From Mytilinidion resinicola (lineage: Eukaryota; Ascomycota; Dothideomycetes; Mytilinidiales; Mytilinidiaceae), in contig NW_022985439.1 in NCBI RefSeq assembly GCF_010093595.1, forward strand, positions 2,562,479 through 2,626,478: a stretch of 64,000 nt of DNA. The letters are read 5' to 3'. The position numbers and the translations under genes are program-made. A model generated the notes under the pieces. The model saw nothing but the letters and a program-made list of their open reading frames with translations. It was not told the DNA's origin and did not search any database. Shown piece by piece: positions 52,691-61,200 of the stretch (within the stretch, counting starts at the first letter, position 1; each line of letters opens with the position of its first letter).

Positions 52691-53002
52691 CTACGCCGTC
52701 TCCACAACCTCCAGCTTCTTCCCCGGAATGATTCTGCCCTGAAAGTTGAACGTCAATCCTTGTACAGATTTCTCGTCCATCTCCTTCTGACGCTGTCGTT
52801 CCCGCTGTAATGCCCGCTGATCCGCAAGTTTCGTAACGCCAGATGAATTTGTATTAGTGAGATTTACACCAATACGCGAGCCATTGTGCCACGTAGTCCA
52901 TTCTCTGCCTTAATGAATCAAACCCTTGCGTGAGTAGGGGGCGACGTGCCTACTCTGGTTCGGGTGTCCGGGCAGGCAGGTCTGGGATTGGTGGTGTTGC
53001 GC
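52691..53002 (-). CDS. 3' exons of an unresolved minus-strand gene
   Basis: The last exon (52904-52691) encodes 70 residues (EWTTWHNGSRIGVNL, KLADQRALQRERQRQKEMDE, FNFQGRIIPGKKLEVVETA) ending in TAG. A 49-nt intron (52905-52953; GTAGGC, CCTACTCAC, AGGCAG) joins it to an exon reading ATPPIPDLPARTPEPE. The join keeps the frame and gives PEPEEWTTWHNG, a convincing protein with a helical charged segment. The next acceptor upstream is TAG at 53003 or AAAG at 53006. Possible earlier exons lie up to about 53580 (for example the frame RYIRALSTALLAI ending at GTAAGC near 53213), but I could not chain them without stops. Function unknown; it is divergent from ATP16. Confidence 0.42.
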
Positions 53003-53941
53003 CTACTTTGAGATGGGTGCGGGGACACCGGTCAGTCGTCAAGGGTAAAGAAAATAGTCTCCGGTTTATATGAGCATGTCGTGTTGGATACAAACGCGAC
53101 TAGAGTGTCGAGGGGATATATGTGCGTCTATCACGATTGAAGAATTGGGTACTGGAGCGATTCGTCGAGAAAAGGAATTAGGAGACAGAGGATAGCTTAC
53201 AATTGCTAGTAATGCTGTACTAAGCGCTCTAATGTATCGTGAAGAGAATGGGATGAAGGTGAGGTTTATCAAGGTGTGAACGATGCAGAGTCACAGTTGA
53301 CTGTTACGGTCTGAAGTCCTCCGAGACGGTACCCGAAACAGGATTCTGATGCAAAGCTTGGTGTACTGCCATTCAGGCCCCTGATTGTGACTTCCTCGAA
53401 GGAATCCGACGTTGTCTCTTAAGATGAAGGTGCAAAGCTGTTAATGACCGGGTGCACGCCTAGCGTGATCAATTTACGGACTTCTAGAGAAATTGATGAT
53501 AACGTAGACTCATTGTGGTAATGAAGCTCCAAGATATTTAAAAAGAAAATCAAAAAATCGAGAGACATCGCGAATCTCATAATTTCCCAGCGTCCAAGCC
53601 GACTTCTAGAAGCTTGAACGGTAAGCTTGCAAAATTCTCAACAGCGTTCGGTGTTGAGATCGTTTGAGGGTGTTCATGCAGGCACATGGCCAGCTCCACG
53701 AATGCAAACCGGATGAGGGAGGGCACTACGCCATCGTTGAGATGAGATCGTATTCTTGATTCAAAAAAGGAAGATGTTCGGTGATAATGGAGCTGCAGCT
53801 GATGTTTTCCAAGGTTGATGCGGGATTATCTCGGCTCACGTGATGTCTTGGCAGAAGAACTCCGGCTTCTCCAGCTTCAATCTCGACAACAAGCTCTCCT
53901 CTCCACCACGCAATTGCATCCGCCCCATCCTCTACAACACC
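53003..53941. other. Upstream part of the unresolved minus gene / ATP16 promoter
   Basis: AT-rich region. A minus-strand frame from about 53580 (MRFAMSLDFLIFFLNIL) runs in phase to 53288 across a single TAA at about 53415, including FEEVTIRGLNGSTPSFASES and YRLGGLQTVTVNCDSASF. That could be a decayed gene or a missed exon. The last 150 bp should hold the ATP16 promoter. Confidence 0.3.
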
Positions 53942-54874
53942 ATGAGCTCTCTCCGCATTGCCCGGGCAGCCATCCGCGCGAGCCCCGCCACTTTCCGCGC
54001 CCCGATTCAGCGACGAGGATACGCCGACGCCGTAGCCGACAAGATCAAGTTGTCTCTCGCGCTACCTCACCAGGTATGCATCTCCAATGGCGCGCCGACC
54101 ATACCGATGCTGCTCCATGGGCATTTCCTGCTTCTGTGGAGCTACTTTTGAGAGCCGAGCGCTGACTGAGCTTTCTCCCTAGTCTATCTACAAGTCCCAG
54201 GATGTGTACGTCAACCGGTCGCCCGGCTAGCTCCTCAAGCGCCCTTAACCTTCCATACTGAACATCGGTCAATCTAGTGTACAAGTGAACTTCGCCGCCG
54301 AGTCCGGAGAGATGGGTGTCCTCGCGAACCACGTTCCGTCCATCGAACAATTGAAGCCCGGCCTGGTGGAGATCATCGAGGAGAGCGGAGGCAGCAAGCA
54401 ATTCTTCTGTACGTTGTCCGAAGATCTCCGTCTTGGTGTATTCGGCTTAGAGCGAGTCCGTATGGTGATAATAGCGGGGATAGAGCATATCTGCAGCAAC
54501 AACAGTGTACCTGTCTCGTGAGGGCTAACGAGGACATTCTAGTGTCTGGAGGTTTTGCCGTCGTTCAACCGGACTCGCAATTGAGCATCAACGCCGTGGA
54601 GGGATACCCTCTCGAGGACTTCAGCGCCGACGTAGGTTCTCTAAAACGTGCTAAGCTGATACAATGACTGGGATCTAATTAACTGCGTAGGCTGTGAGGA
54701 ACCAGATCGCAGAAGCGCAGAAGGTCGCTACCGGCGGCGGCAGCGAACAGGATATCGCTGAGGCGAAGATCGAGCTCGAGGTTCGTCAAAATTTACCTGG
54801 TAAAGTGCCGAGTTTGGAACCAAGCTAATGCCTGCGACTAGGTCCTGGAGAGTCTGCAAGCTGCTCTGAAATAG
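53942..54874 (+). CDS. ATP16: Mitochondrial ATP synthase delta subunit
   Basis: A six-exon gene of 165 residues: 53942-54073, 54183-54205, 54278-54408, 54543-54631, 54691-54780 and 54842-54874. Intron donors are GTATGC, GTACGT, GTACGT, GTAGGT and GTTCGT; acceptors are all TAG. Exon 2 is only 23 nt. The spliced protein has a mitochondrial presequence (MSSLRIARAAIRASPATFRA, RRGYAD), then LSLALPHQSIYKSQDVVQVN, AESGEMGVLANHVPSIEQL, the beta-sandwich part FFLSGGFAVVQPDSQLSI and NAVEGYPLEDFSAD, and the C-terminal helical hairpin (IAEAQKV, LESLQAALK). Family knowledge: the delta subunit (bacterial epsilon) sits in the F1 central stalk with gamma and epsilon in the matrix. Length matches fungal Atp16. 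The phase of every join was checked. Confidence 0.93.
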
Positions 54875-55255
54875 ATTGTATATAGCATTTTCATAGCTGG
54901 AGGGTGGCGATGTACAGTATAGTTTCCGCTTGGACCGGGTGGTACTTCCCACACGTCCGCAATTGAGGAAGTACCTGCACTTTCTGCGCACTTCTTGGCG
55001 CCTCCTGCAAACATCTGTTCCTTCGTGTCCTGCGTTCTGTTCCTTTCCTTCTCATGACTCCGCTCCCAAACACACAACAGTTCTAACGTTTGCCCTTTTG
55101 ACCCATTCCTATTTACATCCTACGATTCATTGCCTTCTTCATCGTTCTATTCAGGACCTTCAAGCCAACCAGTACGCCACCAAACACCTATTCAACAGCC
55201 CTTTCGCCTCATCCACTACACTCTCAGTCCATAGCAGCACCAGTCCTCGACATCT

Positions 55256-58200
55256 ATGAGACGAGTCTCCCAGCCTGATTCCTCAAAAACACCTCGATCA
55301 GATCGAGGTAACACCCCAGCCATTCCTAGACGCGACCCAACTCAAAGTACGATAGCCTCGCGCATAAAAGCCATCAATTCTTCCGATCCACCGAGGCAGG
55401 GCCAGCCTACAGCTCCTCGAAACAACCCGTCGACCACGGGAATGCACCCGACTGTACCCGGCACAAGCACGAATGGCCGTCGATCCCAGCCGTCTTCGCA
55501 CGACTTCGATCAATCAATCGAGGCCCGAGAGCACTCTATTCGGAGGAAGTCACGCCCAGCACCCATTGAGATTGCCGAACCAGCCCAAGTCAGACGCTCG
55601 TCCCTTCACCGTTCAGCCCTCACCCCTACCCAAGAGCTTCGCGAGCCCCAAATGGCTCCTGCTCGAGCTAAGTCCCCAGCATACCTCCAGGGAAAGAACC
55701 CCTACGGACGACTTCTGGAACGAGGATCTTCGCCGTCGCCCTCAAGCACTCGGAACGCAAGTCATGCTCCGGCGACAGAAGGAGGAGCTTCAGTGGCACG
55801 AAGCAGTATTGAAGGCCGACCCTATCAGCAGCCAGATGCTTGGAAGGCCGCAAACCGACAAAGACCGGACTCTGAAGCACCAGAGACTGTCCACAGACCT
55901 TCGACGCCTGTCTCCGTGGCGAAGTCTTACTGGGAGATCAGGACGCAGCCTCTTCCACCACCAAAAAACACTACTACTAAGGCGGGTCAAGTGAACGCAA
56001 CAGTGGCTGTAGAAGCAGTCATCCCGAAACTGAAGTCACGTCAATGTTCCGAGAACGCTGACGCTCCCTCTGACACATTTCTACCAACACTACCGCGTTC
56101 TGAGTCAGAGACAACTGCCAAACATGTCCCCAAGGTTGTAGTAAGTGAACCTCCAACCGGAACTTCGAATATCGAAAGGACTCCCGCATCTCGCCGAAAG
56201 TCAACGAAGGCGCCAATCGATGTCGACACAAACGCACTAGATAAGGATGGCGAGACTGACTCAACTTCGCGCCGGAGATCGACGAATGTATTCAAAGTAC
56301 CACCGCGCGAAGTCGGACCCCTCGGGAAACCGCCCCTCGATCGGACGCTGTCAAACAAATCGGTACCAGGTGATGACGACGATGTATCATCCTCGCAGCC
56401 GAGGAGGAAAAGTGCCCGTCGTCTTTCAGAGAAACCCACGCCCCAACAACATTCGAGACAAGTTGAGACTCATCAAGAAGGATCTCTCGATTCTGCAGAG
56501 CTAGTGTCACCAGTGCGCAAGACTTCACACCGACCTTCAACCGCCGAATCTGATGGACGCCTTCGGAAGCAATCGCGTCAAAAGACAAATGATAACACAC
56601 CTCCTGAGCCTTCCCAGGCGGAACCTCAGCAACGCAGAAAATCTAGCTTGCGAAAATCGTCCAGTCAGATCGAACCTAGGGCACCTTCGAAACGACGTGC
56701 AACTCAGCCGTCCGATGACCCAAATTCGAAGCAGTCGGGGAGAGCGCGCACTTCGTCAGTCTCCTTCCCTGATGACGGTGTTATTGTCCAATCCAAGCGA
56801 AAGTCAACACAGCCTAAACAGATGGTCCCGGGTGACTTCGGATCAAGCGGAGATGGGCCTGATGACCCGCGAAGCGAGTACTTTAGGAGACGCTCGACCC
56901 ACCGCAGAAGTGCGTCTGAACCCGCAGAGTCTTCCACTAGGGATAGCGAGCTTGTAGACAACGATGATGAGCTCGTTCCTGACGATGTCGATGACCGCGG
57001 TGGTTTTGGTCGCCGTCACACCAAAGATTTCGGCTATCCTGGAGCTCGAATTCAGCCCCGTCGCACGGTTATGTCCAAACCCGCAGATGTCCCATCGTGT
57101 GGAATTGCTAGGTGTGCTCCCTGTACTCTAGCCCCAAAGAGTCGCCCATCTCGATGCAGAATACAATCAGCTTCTGATTGTTGCGGCCAACGCAGTAGCG
57201 CCAGAACCATCTCGGTCAATGTCTGCGACGACTCGTTTGCTTATGACATGGGAAAAATTATCAATCAGCTCATCACACAGCAAGACAGCACAATTCATTC
57301 GGTCATCAACGACTTGCAGGCAGTTCATCCAGGACTCGCAGAGCTCAGACGACTGTCGCAACTACTGGTCCAAAATGTTCAAGATAGCGCTTCCTGCATG
57401 CCGAGTCCGCCGACTGCTGCACAAAGGCTGAACGTGCGCAAGACCGGAAAATTAGGACCCACAATCAACGACCCACCAGCTGTTTTGAAGGAAGCTGTCA
57501 CCTCGGCTCCTGATCTCATCGACCTTGTCGAGTCTACTGCGGACGATCTTGGTGTTGATCTTGAGGCTAAACCCGATGAAAAAGACGAAGAGCAATTCCA
57601 GAACGCTGCTGTTGAAGATGCACCTTCTTCATGCTCGTCTTTACCGGCAACAGATGCCCATGCCAAGGCACTCATTCAAGACGATACGCAAGAATCATTG
57701 GAAGAGGTTTCATCCAACGGCGAAGAATTCCTCAAAAAGACTCGAAGAGAAATGACAGATTTGTCCGAAACCCGAACTCAGTTGATGGACGAGCTTGACC
57801 ATATCACCAAGGACCTGGAAAAGATTTTAACCAAAGCGCCCACTCAGGTTATGAGTAGAGCGTCTACTCAGCATCTTCGAGGTAAGTCCATCGATTCCGC
57901 TATTGATGAAGTTCCGAAGGCGCTGGAGCGCGTCGTTTCCACGAAGCCCCTCTCCCGTGCTTTGACTCGTGTTCAAAGCATCTCCCGAAAGCCTTCGGCC
58001 GAGGCGCCGATTGAGGAGATACAGCAATGGCTCGAGACTGCGCAACAAGAGTTGCCTGCGGCTCTGGAAGCTATCGCCAGCGTCCTCGAACAGCTCCCCA
58101 CTCCTGCTTCGGATGAACAGCCTGAGAAGCAGACTGAGTCGTCGCGACGCCACACCAGAGTATACTCAGAGCCTGCGCCGGACGTTGCAGGACCCCCTTC

Positions 58201-61200
58201 TGCACGACAAAGGACACTCTCTCCGCTGCTCTCCGAAAGCTCTGAGGGGTCCGACGAGGACGTCAAGGAGGAAATGGTCCCTGTGGACGACAAGAAGGAA
58301 GAGTCGGTAGCCTTCCAAGCTCCGGTTACTCGTGTCGCCGACCGACCTACGGCCCAGCCCCCATCCCGTCAGCCGACAAGGCGACCCACTCAAAGAGCTA
58401 CTCTGCCAGCGTCGGCCGAGGCTGCAGCTATCGCACAAGGTGAGGAAGAGCCTTTACATGTAGAGCGTATCCCGACTCAGTTCCCATCCCGTAAGCCAAC
58501 TCGACAAGCTACCTTGCCGGCGCCGGCTGAGGCTGCAGCTGTCGAACAAGTCGAGGATGAGCCGCAACCTGTGAGGCGTGTTTCTACTCAGCTTCCATCC
58601 CGCCAGCCGACTAGACAGCCCAGTCGTCAGGCTACACTACCAGTCGAAGCGGAAGTCGACGAAGAACCACTACCTGTCGAGCGTGTTCCGACTCGACTTC
58701 CATCCCGAAAGTCCATTCGGCAAGCTACACTGCCAACGTCAGCCGAGGCTGCAGCTGTTGAACAAGTTGAAGACGAGCCGCGACCTGTGAGCCGTGTTCC
58801 TACGAACCTCCCATCCCGCCAGCCGACTAGCTTGCCCACTCGACAAGCTACATTTCCAGTCGATCTAGAAGTCGAGGAAGAGCAGCAGCCTGTGGCACGT
58901 ATCCCGACCCAGGAAAAGACACAGCTACCATCTCGTCAACCGACAAGACAGCTTACTCAGCAAGCTCTGCCTCCACTTTCGGATGATCGTGAGGTAGAAG
59001 AAAGTGAGGAAGACTTCCCGACCGTCTCGCAGATACCGTCCTGGCACAAAACTCAGCTTCCCTCTCGCCAACCGACCAAGAAATCAACTTGGAGAGCTAA
59101 AATACCAGAGTCTTTCGACTTGGATGAGGCTATTGAACTAGCTGAAGAGGAGCTGAAGCTCGCCGAGGAAGAGCTAAAACCGGTTGAGAAAGAGCCACAA
59201 CCCGCGGAGCGTATCCCAACCCGACAGAAGACACGGCTCCCGTCTCGCCAACCGACAAGACAGCCCACTCGACAAGCCACAATTCAAGAGCCAATCTCAC
59301 AGACTTCATCTTTGTCGTCCTTGATAGGTGATGAGATAGATGTTGAGCTAGGGTTTGGGCCGGATTTTGAGCCAGAATTTGAGCCAGAATTTGAGCCAGA
59401 GCTTGAGCGAGAATTTGAGCAAATCGACCGAGTCCAGACCAGGCGCCCAACAATCCTGCCATCTCGTGTGCCAACATTCCCGCATGAGCTAGCCAAAGAA
59501 GCTGGAGATGAAAGCTCATCGTCAGATGAGTCCGAGCCTGGCCAAGAAGACGAGGAAGAACAGCCCCCGGAGGAGGGATTCATCCTTCGCACAGTTACGA
59601 CTACGGAATCCGTCCAGCCTGTGGAAGTCGAATTGGAACCCTTGCCCGAGCCAGAGGTAATATCAAGACGGCCAACTCCACGCAAATATTCTGTCAAGTC
59701 TCGCTCTGAGACTGCGCGAGTTTCTCCACCGCCGGAAGATACCGCAGCTGCCGCAGCCCTTGTTGAGGAACCGCCTACATTTGAGGAATCCGTTCCAGAG
59801 CCGGGGACCGTTTCTAGACAGCGGACTCGTCGCAAGAGCTCGACGAAATCTCGAGCAGCTACCATACGAGACTTCGTGCCGCCAGAGGACGCTGAAGCTG
59901 CCGCTATTCAGGTCGAAGAACAGCCCGAAGTCGAGGCACCCCTGCCTGAGCCAGAAGCAATATCGAGACAACCGACTCGCCGGAAGAGCTCCATCAAGTC
60001 TCGCGCTGCAACCATACGAGACTTCGTACCGCCAGAGGACGCTGAAGCTGCCGCTATTCAGGTCGAAGAACAGCCCGAAGTCGAGGCACCCCTGCCTGAG
60101 CCAGAAGCATTATCGAGACAGCCGACTCGCCGGAAGAGCTCCGTCAAATCTCGCGCCGCCACCATGCGAGCCCCGTCGCCTGAAGCTGCCATAACGGAGG
60201 CTGAACCAGAGCTCGAGACTGTTAGTAGAGTTCCGGCCAGGCGCAGAACTTCCATTGTGTCCGAAGAACCTATATCGAGGGTCGACACTGAACTTGCCTC
60301 TACTCCGAGTTCAGCTTCGTTGGTTTCGTCGTCTTCTTCTGAAGAAAGCAACATCGAAGAAGACTATGGCCAAGAGGAGGAATCCGAGCCAGATTTGGAA
60401 TCATCCAGCAGCGAATCCTCCGGAGAGGAATATGAGGAAGAGGAGGAGTTAGAGGAAGAGTCCGAGGAAGACTGGGCATCCAGCCGTGAAGAATCGGCTG
60501 GAGAGGAATCGGCCGAGGACGAAGTTCTTGACGAAGGGACGGCTGAGGATCAAGAAGGCGAACTAAGCACCGAAAAAGAAACTAATCAATCAGAGCCGGA
60601 GACTGTTGTCGAAATCAGAGTACCTGGGGAAGACCAAACTTATTACGAAACTTTACGGTTGACTTCTTCGCCATCCGGGGGCTCGAGCGACGACGTTGCG
60701 GTCCAACCTATTGTACAGTCTCGTCGAGCTTCCACTTTCCGGGAAATTGCACCGTCTAGCCGCAAACAATCCGTTATCGTGGCCACTTCATCTTCGTCAT
60801 CTGAACCTTCAACGGAGGTCCTTGAATCAAAGTCCGTATCCCGGCAGGTCACGGGAACATTTACGCGGAAAGCCACCGAACAGCAGCCTGCACAGACGCC
60901 TCTTGTTGAAGTTCCCGCGTCAGAACCGGTATCTCGACAGGTTACACGATCAATCACGCGCCCATTGACAGAGGTGGCACCTTCGCCAGCAAGGCAGTTA
61001 TCCCGCTCCGAGACCTCTACCAGTACTCCTTCCATGTACCGAATGCGACGTGACGTCTTCATGTCTCTTTCTGAAGACATGAAGGATGAGATTACTTCGG
61101 GAAGGGAAGAGGTTGTCGAGATCAGGCTGATTGTCCCCGACAAAACGCCATCGCCGTCAGACAATTTCACCGAGATGCTGGTCCGAAAGGAAGAGTCCTC

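Noticed and set aside
57890..57960. Intron starting at GGTAAGT in the giant ORF
   Set aside because: The frame continues with protein-like sequence through and beyond the site and no matching acceptor improves the reading; treated as coding.
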